A program made the translations under genes and the position numbers. Positions 1 to 6,369 of a stretch of DNA of 21,172 nucleotides are shown here, piece by piece. The notes beneath the pieces were generated by a model that worked only from the letters and a program-made list of their open reading frames with translations, had not been told where the DNA came from and did not search any database. This DNA is from Limnohabitans sp. (GTDB lineage Bacteria; Pseudomonadota; Gammaproteobacteria; Burkholderiales; Burkholderiaceae_C), in NCBI GenBank assembly GCA_023260735.1, contig JALQUL010000481.1:1-21172 (forward strand), given 5' to 3'. The first letter of the stretch is position 1. Every line of letters starts with the position of its first letter.

Positions 1-837
1 TGCTTGGTTTAAAGGCAACAAAGGTTTGCGCGTGTTGCCTACTGGCAAGCCAGAGAGTTCACAACCGTACTTAACATACTGGCAGAATTTGCCACCTTGT
101 TCTAATACACTTAGTAACGGTAAAAATTTTGCAGCAAGCGCACGAGCAGCTACTAGGTCTCGATTGACCACACATTTTTCGTACATCGCTACATGTTGGG
201 TGCCGCAAAAATTAGAGGCTCCGCCTACCCAGCAACGAGCGCCCCAGCTAAAGAACTCAAGGATTTGATCATCCATACCGCAACCAGTTTGTAATTGATC
301 AGCGTATTCATTAATTAGGCGGTGCATGCGTTCAACTGAACCAGTACTTTCTTTAATGGCTTGAAAATTTGGACGCTGCTTGAGAGCATCAATAAACTCA
401 AAGCTCATATCAGTACCAGTGCGAGCTGGAAAGTTGTAAAGCATGGCCGGTAGGTTGATCGCGTCATCTATGGCGAGGGTATGAGCTAATAACTCTTCTT
501 GTGTAGGTTGGCAGTAATAAGGTGCTGCTACCAAAATGGTTTCATAGCCCACATCTTTGGCAAATAGACCAAGATCTAAACTTTCGTCAGTCGTTGTTGC
601 ATTGATACCTGCCATCAAGGTAATTCGACCTTTGGCTAGATTAGCGACATGCTTGAGAAGTGTTTTGCGCTCTTGATTAGAGAGTGCGTAATATTCGCCA
701 GTAGTGCCACCTACGATAATTCCGCTAATTTTTTGTTCGATTAATCGATCGACTAAAGGCGCCACAGCGTCAAGATCAAGTTGACCGTTGGCTGTAAAAG
801 GGGTCACGATGGGTGTCCAAATTCCGTCGAAGTTCAT
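1..837 (-). CDS. DapA/NanA-family pyruvate-dependent aldolase or dehydratase, C-terminus cut by the window edge
   Basis: The frame reads 279 codons without a stop from an ATG at 837 to base 1, so the last part (probably about 20 residues, family length near 300) lies outside. It is a class I Schiff-base TIM-barrel enzyme of the dihydrodipicolinate synthase/N-acetylneuraminate lyase superfamily. Visible marks are GGTTGE (residues 43-48), the YNFPARTG block with Tyr134 and Arg139, and the Schiff-base lysine Lys162 in IKEST. These match DHDPS Tyr133, Arg138 and Lys161. TTGE is followed by Tyr-Tyr instead of the Ser usual in true DapA, and the CGMDDQ-LEFF-WGAR stretch (about residues 187-202) recalls an uncharacterised DapA-like subgroup, so lysine biosynthesis is not assumed. 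The start is supported by AAGGA at 844-848, six bases upstream. The substrate is unknown; the family call is secure. Confidence 0.88.
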   Translation of the reverse strand, partial: MNFDGIWTPIVTPFTANGQLDLDAVAPLVDRLIEQKISGIIVGGTTGEYYALSNQERKTLLKHVANLAKGRITLMAGINATTTDESLDLGLFAKDVGYETILVAAPYYCQPTQEELLAHTLAIDDAINLPAMLYNFPARTGTDMSFEFIDALKQRPNFQAIKESTGSVERMHRLINEYADQLQTGCGMDDQILEFFSWGARCWVGGASNFCGTQHVAMYEKCVVNRDLVAARALAAKFLPLLSVLEQGGKFCQYVKYGCELSGLPVGNTRKPLLPLNQA

Positions 838-1054
838 GTTATTTCCTTAAACTTTTGCTAGTCCGTGTGGGCTAACTTGAATCGAAGTCTAAGTCAATAG
901 TGCATGTATCTCAAACGACAAATACTGGCAGTAATTGATAACGCTAGGTTATAGTAAATAAGAGATAATAGTACTTTTGAGGGGTTAGTGCCTGCACTCT
1001 ACTCAATTGTTTTCAACTGAGTAGAGTGAGGCTACTATTGCCAATTGGAGTTAC
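838..1054. other. Intergenic region between two minus-strand genes
   Basis: This 217-base gap holds the Shine-Dalgarno and presumably the promoter of the DapA-like gene, plus the long hairpin at 990-1032. I found no convincing -35/-10 pair and no small ORF with a ribosome-binding site. Confidence 0.6.
990..1032. repeat. Long intergenic hairpin (19-bp stem, TTTT loop)
   Basis: The arms 995-1009 and 1014-1028 are complementary over 15 positions with a single mismatch, around a four-base loop at 1010-1013. After a one-base bulge (G994) the stem continues with GCCT (990-993) against AGGC (1029-1032). In the minus-strand transcript, downstream of the YpfH-like gene, the one mismatch becomes a G-U wobble, so the RNA stem would be continuous apart from the bulge. 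No U-run follows on either strand, so it is not a textbook intrinsic terminator. It may stabilise or process the ypfH 3' end, or be a member of a dispersed palindromic family. Confidence 0.7.
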
Positions 1055-1720
1055 TTACTTGGAGGCCTTCAAAGCCTCTTCCCAATGGCGTTTGGGAATA
1101 TGACCTTTTAGACGCTCAATCACAAGGTCTTGCATTTCAGGGCTAATACTGTGATCTAGAAAAGGCAGTATGTCGGCGGTAATATCAGAGCCCTGTTTGA
1201 CCAAATGTTCAGCCGCCGTGACACAGTAACCGTAATGAATGACCGAGTCTTCTTTGCCGTGTAAAAAATGCACCGTAACGTTAGTAGAAATAGCCATTGG
1301 TAATTGTGCAAATCGGCCCGACAAAGCCATAATTCTGCCCGCTAAAAACTTCTCTTGTTGGGTTGATTCTAAGGCCATAATCGCCCCTTGAGAAAATCCA
1401 ATAATGGCGGTTGCAGCCGCTTCTACGCCAGTCATTTTTTGCCAATGCTCTATGCTAGCAATAAATGAGGGCATGGCTTGTGCCACACGCTCAGGACGGT
1501 TTTCTTCGGTGACGCCCCGCACTCCAAACCATTGATAGCCTGCGCCCACTTCCGATAAATCAGAGGCTTGCACACTCACAATAAAAGCATTGGGAAACTC
1601 TTGTGCTAAACGCTGACCCACAGGGGTCATATCGGCAGGAGAAGCTCCAAAACCATGATAAAGCAACATTAACTGTTGGGCAGGGCCTTGCGGTTGCTGA
1701 ATAATAATAGAAGATGACAT
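1055..1720 (-). CDS. ypfH: YpfH-like alpha/beta-hydrolase (carboxylesterase)
   Basis: This 221-residue cytoplasmic alpha/beta-hydrolase belongs to the phospholipase/carboxylesterase family (Abhydrolase_2 type). The catalytic triad is visible: Ser110 in GFSQG, Asp158 in HGKED and His190 in LDHS. The oxyanion motif YHGFG is at residues 21-25. From memory, long blocks match E. coli YpfH, namely QWF-V-G-TE-NR, WQK-GV-A-AT and IGFSQGAIMALES, which is why the symbol is given. The natural substrate of YpfH is not known; esterase activity on short acyl esters is expected. The start at 1720 fits the family N-terminus; the frame stays open to a TTG at 1792, but the extra 24 residues look untranslated. 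No clear Shine-Dalgarno precedes it. It is divergent from the SDR gene at 1880. Confidence 0.88.
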   Translation of the reverse strand: MSSSIIIQQPQGPAQQLMLLYHGFGASPADMTPVGQRLAQEFPNAFIVSVQASDLSEVGAGYQWFGVRGVTEENRPERVAQAMPSFIASIEHWQKMTGVEAAATAIIGFSQGAIMALESTQQEKFLAGRIMALSGRFAQLPMAISTNVTVHFLHGKEDSVIHYGYCVTAAEHLVKQGSDITADILPFLDHSISPEMQDLVIERLKGHIPKRHWEEALKASK

Positions 1721-1879
1721 GACGTGAAATAAGAAAAATAAAGTCAATTGTCCGCTAAAAACAGGAGTATGCGCAATAACCCTTAAGCACAATCAATTGA
1801 TTAAATTAGGTATGCTTATAAGACTTGAGGTTTATTATTTTGGTACGACCTTCTACACTATCACTTACAAGTCATCACT
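1721..1879. other. Divergent intergenic region of ypfH and the SDR gene
   Basis: These 159 bases must hold both promoters. They are AT-rich with candidate elements such as TTGATT (1797-1802) and TATAAG (1817-1822), but the spacing (14 bases) is too short for a confident call. No small gene was seen. Confidence 0.4.
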
Positions 1880-2614
1880 ATGTCATTTCATCTCAAACCC
1901 TATAGGGCTTTGGTTATAGGAGCAAGTGGCACCATTGGTGAACAATGGGTAAAGCAATTGAAAAACCAAGTCAATTGCCAACATGTTGCTGTGCTGAGCC
2001 GTCAAACACATCCTTATTTTGATTTAAGCAATGAATCCAGTATAGAAAAAGCAGTACAAGATATTGGACAAGAAGGCCCTTTTGATTGCATTATTGATGC
2101 AACTGGAGCTTTGGTATTAGAACTGGCAGTTTCTGATCAAAATGATACTTTGGTCACATTAAAAGGGCCAGAAAAAAACTTGGCTGCGCTTAACAGTACA
2201 CAGTTAATGATGGCCTTTATGGTCAATACCATTGGCCCTGCTTTGTTACTAAAAAATTTAGCCTCTAGCTTAGCCAAAGGCCCTTGTGTGTATGCTAAAT
2301 TATCTGCCAGAGTGGGCAGTATTGAAGACAATCAAAAAGGGGGTTGGTATGGTTATCGTGCTTCCAAAGCGGCCTTTAATATGATGCTACAAACGGCAGC
2401 CATAGAACTACAAAGAAAAAACCCAGAGACCAAAGTAGTGGCCTTACAACCAGGCACCGTAGTGTCCTCATTATCAAAAGATTTTATTCATAGTCGTACG
2501 CCCTGTGTTTCGGTCGAAGATTCAGTCGCTGGGATGTGGTTAGCCTTGGTGCATAGCGAAGTCAAAAAAGGCGCCCAGTTCTTAGATTACAAGGGGCAAA
2601 GTATTCCTTGGTAA
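1880..2614 (+). CDS. Short-chain dehydrogenase/reductase (CsgA/C-factor-like SDR)
   Basis: This 244-residue single-domain classical SDR is an NAD(P)-dependent oxidoreductase. The N-terminal Rossmann glycine motif is GASGTIG (residues 14-20) and the catalytic YRASK is at Tyr159-Lys163. SARVGSI upstream of it supplies the catalytic serine. The NTIGP motif in the middle matches the structural Asn region of the family. The early acidic break and the length recall C-factor/CsgA-like SDRs often annotated as cell-cell signalling proteins, but the substrate cannot be read from sequence. It is first in a plus-strand trio with the genes at 2660 and 3041, with gaps of 45 and 6 bases, and divergent from ypfH. 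No Shine-Dalgarno is visible before the ATG; no in-frame alternative looks better. Confidence 0.88.
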   Translation: MSFHLKPYRALVIGASGTIGEQWVKQLKNQVNCQHVAVLSRQTHPYFDLSNESSIEKAVQDIGQEGPFDCIIDATGALVLELAVSDQNDTLVTLKGPEKNLAALNSTQLMMAFMVNTIGPALLLKNLASSLAKGPCVYAKLSARVGSIEDNQKGGWYGYRASKAAFNMMLQTAAIELQRKNPETKVVALQPGTVVSSLSKDFIHSRTPCVSVEDSVAGMWLALVHSEVKKGAQFLDYKGQSIPW

Positions 2615-2659
2615 GTTACCTTTTTCAAAAACAATTCTAAAAATAATTCAAATATCAAT

Positions 2660-3034
2660 ATGAACACCTCTATTCAAACACCCAATACATTTTCACCAGT
2701 ACATCAACAACTAGGTTTTGTACTCAAAACCACCTCACTCATGCCTTTAGCCGCAGGGCCTAGTTCTTACCGACAGTTATCAAGTGCCGATCAATCAAGA
2801 GTAATTGAAATGGCATGGGAAGACCGAACGCCATTTGAAGCCATTGCATTTCAATTTGGCTTAAGCGAAGCTAAAGTGATTGAACTCATGCGTAGCCAAT
2901 TAAAAGCATCGTCTTTTAGAATGTGGCGTAAAAGAGTAACCGGTCGTACTACCAAACATTTAAAAATAAGGCCTACTGGAATGGCACAAGACGCTAGGCA
3001 CACGGCACAACTCAATGTGGCTAGACAAAAATAA
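2660..3034 (+). CDS. DUF2805 / TIGR03643-family small protein
   Basis: This 124-residue basic protein is soluble with no signal peptide. Residues about 46-100 carry the DUF2805 (TIGR03643) signature: an AWEDRTPFEAI block, FGLSEAKVI-LMR, and the SSFR-WRKRVTGR-TKH ending. The middle segment has the look of a helix-turn-helix, and the Arg/Lys-rich end could contact nucleic acid, but no function is established to my knowledge. The first 45 residues and the last 20 or so are unconserved-looking extensions. It lies between an SDR gene and a DCC-family gene with short gaps, so co-transcription is likely. No Shine-Dalgarno is seen before the ATG. Confidence 0.85.
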   Translation: MNTSIQTPNTFSPVHQQLGFVLKTTSLMPLAAGPSSYRQLSSADQSRVIEMAWEDRTPFEAIAFQFGLSEAKVIELMRSQLKASSFRMWRKRVTGRTTKHLKIRPTGMAQDARHTAQLNVARQK

Positions 3035-3040
3035 ATCATC

Positions 3041-3529
3041 ATGAATACCCCTTATCAAGATGCCAAAATATCCACTACTGCCACAAAACCAGAAGCAGCA
3101 GAAGCAGCAGAAGAAGTAGTAAAAGAAGTTTGTTCACTTAATCCACAGGTTTTTTATGATGGTTCCTGTCCTTTATGTCGCAGGGAAATTGCGTTTTATC
3201 AACACCAAGAAGCGGCTCGACAAGCCGATTCAACCCATCCAAAAATGGATTGGATTGATATTTCAAAACCTTCACAAAACTTACCTAGCGCTTATAGCCA
3301 AGCGCAGTTAATGGCTAGGTTTCATGTGCAAGATCCTCAGGGCCAAGTGCGTAGTGGGGCGGCGGCTTTTATGTATTTATGGTCGTTATTGCCTGGCTGG
3401 CGCTACCTCAGTTATATGGCCAAAATTCCAGGGGTGTTAATACTGGCAGAGCTGGCCTATCGTTTCTTTTTAAGGTTCAGACCCACACTTCAAGCGTGGA
3501 TGAAATCAAAAGAAACCCCCACTAGTTAG
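3041..3529 (+). CDS. DCC-family thiol-disulfide oxidoreductase-like protein (DUF393)
   Basis: This 162-residue protein has a DUF393 domain starting near residue 36. VFYDGSCPLCRREIAFY has the YDG-CPLC signature, with Cys43 and Cys46 as a CxxC pair and Glu49 following. That gives a predicted thioredoxin-like redox fold named after its DxxCxxC motif. The hydrophobic stretch about residues 106-150 (LWSLLPGW, PGVLILAELAYRFFLRFRP) is typical of the family and may be membrane-associated. The first 35 residues are a low-complexity Ala/Glu-rich extension encoded by a 9-base tandem repeat at 3091-3117. The gene follows the DUF2805 gene by six bases and ends three bases from the convergent secreted-protein gene. 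The redox partner is unknown. Confidence 0.87.
   Translation: MNTPYQDAKISTTATKPEAAEAAEEVVKEVCSLNPQVFYDGSCPLCRREIAFYQHQEAARQADSTHPKMDWIDISKPSQNLPSAYSQAQLMARFHVQDPQGQVRSGAAAFMYLWSLLPGWRYLSYMAKIPGVLILAELAYRFFLRFRPTLQAWMKSKETPTS
3091..3117 (+). repeat. 9-base tandem repeat within the DCC-family gene
   Basis: Two exact copies of AGAAGCAGC (3091-3099, 3100-3108) and a degenerate third (AGAAGAAGT, 3109-3117) encode the PEAAEAAEE stretch. The unit is a multiple of three, so slippage would change length without shifting the frame. Confidence 0.75.
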
Positions 3530-3532
3530 GTC

Positions 3533-3892
3533 TTATTCGGCTGGAATATAGAGTAAATTTTTACCACTGACCGCCCCTGACATTTGAATGCCTATTGAGT
3601 GGACTGCACCTTGGGCATCCTGAAAAAACAAAATATAGTCTTGTCCACCAGAGTTGGATCTGGCCTCTGGTACGACACTAACCAGTCGCCAATTTTTGGG
3701 CACTTTAAAGCTATCTGTTTTAAACGATTTTTTCAGCAAGGTGTTGCCTTGCGCATCGGCTTGATTCACCAACTTAGCCGGCTCGGCAATATAACTATCG
3801 GCTGCAGTTAAACCCTTCACGGTGCTTTGAGCCAGGGTAGCATTGCTGAGTAAAACAGTTAAAATCCCATAAGTATATAAATAGATTTTCAT
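3533..3892 (-). CDS. Small secreted/periplasmic protein of unknown function
   Basis: This 119-residue protein opens with a Sec-type signal peptide: MKIY, then a hydrophobic core to about residue 17, and a likely cleavage after Ala-21 in NATLAQ. The mature part of about 98 residues has no cysteine and no family I recognise. It contains FKVPKNWRLVSVVPE, a Gly-rich SGGQDYILFFQD and an ending GKNLLYIPAE, suggesting a small beta-rich periplasmic fold. No Shine-Dalgarno is visible before the ATG at 3892. It is convergent with the DCC gene, with three bases between stop codons, and lies downstream of the tRNA-Met terminator on the same strand, so it needs its own promoter within 3893-3967. It is supported by the clean signal peptide and full-length frame, not by homology. 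Confidence 0.72.
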   Translation of the reverse strand: MKIYLYTYGILTVLLSNATLAQSTVKGLTAADSYIAEPAKLVNQADAQGNTLLKKSFKTDSFKVPKNWRLVSVVPEARSNSGGQDYILFFQDAQGAVHSIGIQMSGAVSGKNLLYIPAE

Positions 3893-3967
3893 GTGTGTTT
3901 AAAAATGGAGTGTGGCAGCCGCAGGAGTCGGTGTTTGTAGATGTTAAACGATAGACCGATAACAAGC

Positions 3968-4001
3968 AAAAAAAAAGCACTTGTGATAACAAGTGCTTTT
4001 T
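3968..4001 (-). terminator. Intrinsic terminator of the tRNA-Met gene
   Basis: Read on the minus strand, a 12-bp perfect stem (3989-4000 with 3973-3984, core AAGCACTTGT/ACAAGTGCTT) with a four-base loop is followed by nine U's (the A-run 3968-3976, part of it in the stem). It starts a few bases after the tRNA 3' CCA. On the plus strand the stem is followed by TTTTT, so it might also work in reverse. Confidence 0.9.
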
Positions 4002-4007
4002 AAAATA

Positions 4008-4084
4008 TGGTGGCGCTTCACGGATTCGAACCGCGGACCTGTGGATTATGATTCCATCGCTCTAACCGACTGAGCTAAAGCGCC
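4008..4084 (-). tRNA. tRNA-Met (CAU), elongator type, CCA encoded
   Basis: The minus strand folds as a full cloverleaf of 74 bases plus encoded CCA (4008-4010). The acceptor stem GGCGCTT/AAGCGCC pairs fully, the D arm is GCTC/GAGC, and the T arm CGCGG/CCGTG has one G-U around TTCGAAT. The anticodon loop ATCATAA gives CAU; its stem has an A-C mismatch at its first pair (27-43). The discriminator base is A. CAU could be elongator Met or lysidine-modified Ile2. The GGAATCATAATCC anticodon arm resembles proteobacterial elongator tRNA-Met more than tRNA-Ile2, and the paired first acceptor base rules out initiator tRNA. Confidence 0.93.
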
Positions 4085-4094
4085 AAAGACCGTT

Positions 4095-4100
4095 ATTATA
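4095..4100 (-). promoter_or_regulatory. -10 box of the tRNA-Met promoter
   Basis: A perfect TATAAT on the minus strand lies 10 bases upstream of the mature tRNA 5' end, which would give a leader of only a few bases. The -35 region, about 4118-4123, has no good TTGACA match, so the assignment rests on the -10 box and its position. Confidence 0.6.
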
Positions 4101-4160
4101 GGTCATAAAATTAGCTTTTTTGTTGTTTTCCAAAAAATAAATCTTTACAACTTTATGACC
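4101..4160. repeat. Inverted repeat GGTCATAAA / TTTATGACC
   Basis: A perfect 9-bp inverted pair lies at 4101-4109 and 4152-4160. The left arm abuts the tRNA -10 box, so the pair spans the tRNA promoter's spacer and upstream region. It could be an operator or chance in AT-rich DNA. Confidence 0.5.
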
Positions 4161-4281
4161 CCTAAAAAGCAAATAATAATGCGCCCAGGTTTTAATTCAA
4201 GGGTTTATGAGCTAACTTAAGCTTTAAGGACGTAATTGTAATAAGCTATGAAATCAAAATCTGGCATCAAACAAGTTCATG

Positions 4282-4349
4282 AAGTACAGCCGCATAAATT
4301 AGAATAGCGATATTCATTTTCTCAATAAAAATGGTGCAGTGCTGTACTT
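4282..4349. repeat. Inverted repeat AAGTACAGC / GCTGTACTT enclosing a small hairpin
   Basis: A perfect 9-bp inverted pair lies at 4282-4290 and 4341-4349. Between the arms is a second dyad, GAATA-GCGA-TATTC (4302-4315). It sits 90-157 bases before the first gene of the glycan block, a natural place for an operator pair or a structured leader. Confidence 0.5.
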
Positions 4350-4380
4350 TATAAGATAAGCCATTCACCTACTTCAATTT

Positions 4381-4409
4381 TTTTGCTTAAAAATTAAGCA
4401 CAATATGAT
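4381..4409 (+). promoter_or_regulatory. Possible promoter of the glycan block
   Basis: TATGAT (4404-4409) matches five of six bases of the -10 consensus and lies 29 bases before the start at 4439. The -35 candidates (TTTTGC 4381-4386 with a 17-base spacer, or TTGCTT 4383-4388 with 15) are weak. A small dyad TGCTTAA-AAA-TTAAGCA (4384-4400) overlaps the spacer. Confidence 0.3.
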
Positions 4410-4438
4410 TTCTGATTCACAAGAAGGTATAAAAAAGC

Positions 4439-6337
4439 ATGAGCAGTTTGCAAAATCGCTTAGCCCGCGCTTTTTTTAATTTACCCCGGCGGCACAAACA
4501 GGCCATTATGGTGGTGGCTGATCTATTTTTATTGCCACTTGCTATTTGGGCCGGTTATGCCATTCGTTTGGGCGACTGGCAGCCTCATATGGAGTATGGC
4601 AAGTGGCTACTATTACTCGCTCCTGTAGTGAGCATTCCCATTTTTATAGTGCTTGGCCTGTACCGAGCGGTTATTCGTTATATTGGCAGTAAAGCCTTAT
4701 TAACTGTGGCGCATGGTGCTTTATTATCGACTTTGGCTTTGGTGTTAAGCGTAGCCCTTTTGCATTTGCCAGGCATACCTCGCTCCCTTATTTTTTTGTA
4801 TTTTGGCTTAACCTTTTTATTGGTGGGCGGTAGTCGTTATTGGGTGAGATATTATTATTATTATGTTTTTAAGCGAACTTACGACACCCAAGCAGTGGCT
4901 ATTTATGGAGCAGGGCAATCAGGGGCTCAATTGGCCAGTGCTTTGTTGCGTAGCCATGATTACAGCCCACAGTTTTTTATTGATGACAAACCTTCGCTTA
5001 ACAAGGCCATGATTCAGGGGCTAAAGGTTTACAGCCCGTCCGAATTAGATACCCTGGTCGCTGAACACGACATTACACAAATCTTTTTAGCTATTCCAAG
5101 TGCCGACCGCGCCAGTCGTAAAGCTATCTTAGCCAATCTTGAACATTTACCAGTTCATGTACGGTCTATTCCATCAGCCGCAGATCTTGCCGCTGGTAAG
5201 CGTAATGTCGATGAGTTATTAGAAATTGATGTGGATGACTTATTAGGTCGTTCTGCGGTAGAGCCCGATCAGGCCATGATAGCGCAGTGTATACAAAATA
5301 AAAAAATTATTGTGACGGGTGCCGGTGGGTCAATCGGTTCAGAATTATGTAGACAAATTCTGCGTCAAAATCCTAGTGTTTTGGTGTTGTTCGAATCTTC
5401 AGAACATGCGCTTTATCAAATCGAACGTGAACTACAAGAAATTCGCAAAACGCAGACAATTCAAACTATTATTGCACCTGTTTTAGGCTCGGTACAAAAC
5501 CAAAATCGAGTAGAAGAAATATTAAGGCAATATCAAATTGATATTTTGTATCATGCTGCAGCTTATAAACATGTGCCTTTGGTAGAGCACAACCCCATAG
5601 AGGGTTTGCGTAACAATAGTTTTGGTACTCGTGCGACAGCTAATGCCGCACTCAATGTGGGTATAGAGCGTTTTGTATTAATTTCGACCGACAAAGCAGT
5701 AAGGCCGACCAACGTAATGGGGGCTAGTAAACGACTTGCCGAAATGGTTTTGCAAGCCTTAGCATCACAATCAAGCACCACTATTTTTACTATGGTGAGA
5801 TTTGGTAATGTATTGGGTTCATCGGGTTCGGTTGTGCCATTGTTTAGGCAACAAATTCAAGCGGGTGGCCCTATAACCGTTACCCATCCCGATGTCATTC
5901 GTTATTTTATGTCTATTCCAGAGGCCGCCCAATTGGTTTTACAAGCGGGTGCCATGGCCACAGGCGGAGAAGTATTTTTACTTGATATGGGCGAGCCAGT
6001 GCGTATAGTTGATTTAGCCGAACGTATGATTAAGCTAAGCGGTGAAAAAGTAAAAACTGATGGTAAAGATTTTGGACCTGGTATTGAAATTCAGTTCAGT
6101 GGATTGCGCCCCGGTGAAAAACTTTACGAAGAGTTATTAATATCGGCTGCACACCAAGCAACTGCTCATCCACAAATATTAGCGGCCGAAGAAAACTTTT
6201 TAAATCCAGACCAATTAAATGATTTATTTGCCGATTTAGATCTGGCCTGTAGCAAGCTAGATATGGTCCAAATTCGTAGCTTGTTAATGCAAACTGTAGA
6301 AGGCTCGGTATTATCAGAGCTGCCTGCACCACTTTAA
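4439..6337 (+). CDS. wbpM: WbpM/CapD/PglF-type membrane nucleotide-sugar 4,6-dehydratase
   Basis: This 632-residue inner-membrane protein has four predicted transmembrane segments (about residues 20-145), then a CoA-binding-like Rossmann domain (GAGQSG, 157-162). The C-terminal extended SDR domain has TGAGGSIGSE (293-302) and TDKAVRPTNVMGASKR (417-432). As in the family, the usual catalytic Tyr of YxxxK is Met427, with Lys431 kept. Characterised relatives convert UDP-GlcNAc to UDP-4-keto-6-deoxy-GlcNAc or its ido isomer, the first step to QuiNAc, FucNAc or bacillosamine. Size and architecture fit WbpM and PglF. GAAGG at 4423-4427 supports the start. It opens the glycan block; the next gene follows after 32 bases. 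No partner reductase or aminotransferase for its keto product is in the window. Confidence 0.93.
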   Translation: MSSLQNRLARAFFNLPRRHKQAIMVVADLFLLPLAIWAGYAIRLGDWQPHMEYGKWLLLLAPVVSIPIFIVLGLYRAVIRYIGSKALLTVAHGALLSTLALVLSVALLHLPGIPRSLIFLYFGLTFLLVGGSRYWVRYYYYYVFKRTYDTQAVAIYGAGQSGAQLASALLRSHDYSPQFFIDDKPSLNKAMIQGLKVYSPSELDTLVAEHDITQIFLAIPSADRASRKAILANLEHLPVHVRSIPSAADLAAGKRNVDELLEIDVDDLLGRSAVEPDQAMIAQCIQNKKIIVTGAGGSIGSELCRQILRQNPSVLVLFESSEHALYQIERELQEIRKTQTIQTIIAPVLGSVQNQNRVEEILRQYQIDILYHAAAYKHVPLVEHNPIEGLRNNSFGTRATANAALNVGIERFVLISTDKAVRPTNVMGASKRLAEMVLQALASQSSTTIFTMVRFGNVLGSSGSVVPLFRQQIQAGGPITVTHPDVIRYFMSIPEAAQLVLQAGAMATGGEVFLLDMGEPVRIVDLAERMIKLSGEKVKTDGKDFGPGIEIQFSGLRPGEKLYEELLISAAHQATAHPQILAAEENFLNPDQLNDLFADLDLACSKLDMVQIRSLLMQTVEGSVLSELPAPL

Positions 6338-6369
6338 TTGACACTCCAACCAGTAATTGATTTTTATTT

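Larger units (their letters stand above)
4085..4438. other. Gap between tRNA-Met and the glycan locus; promoter and dyad region
   Basis: This 354-base AT-rich stretch separates the divergent tRNA gene and glycan block. It holds the tRNA promoter, two 9-bp inverted repeats (4101-4160 and 4282-4349), a small hairpin (4302-4315), a second small hairpin at 4384-4400 and a possible promoter for the plus-strand block. No convincing protein gene is present; a 19-codon frame at 4248-4307 lacks a well-placed ribosome-binding site. Confidence 0.6.

Noticed and set aside
26..268. 80-codon plus-strand frame at the left edge
   Set aside because: It is antisense to the DapA-like gene, which reads through with catalytic residues.
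4008..4084. tRNA-Met as the integration site of a glycan island
   Set aside because: The tRNA 3' end faces away from the glycan block and no integrase or duplicated tRNA 3' fragment was seen.
4248..4307. 19-codon frame that could be a leader peptide before the glycan block
   Set aside because: The nearest purine motif (4226-4230) is too far upstream, composition is unremarkable and the stop has no relation to a terminator hairpin.
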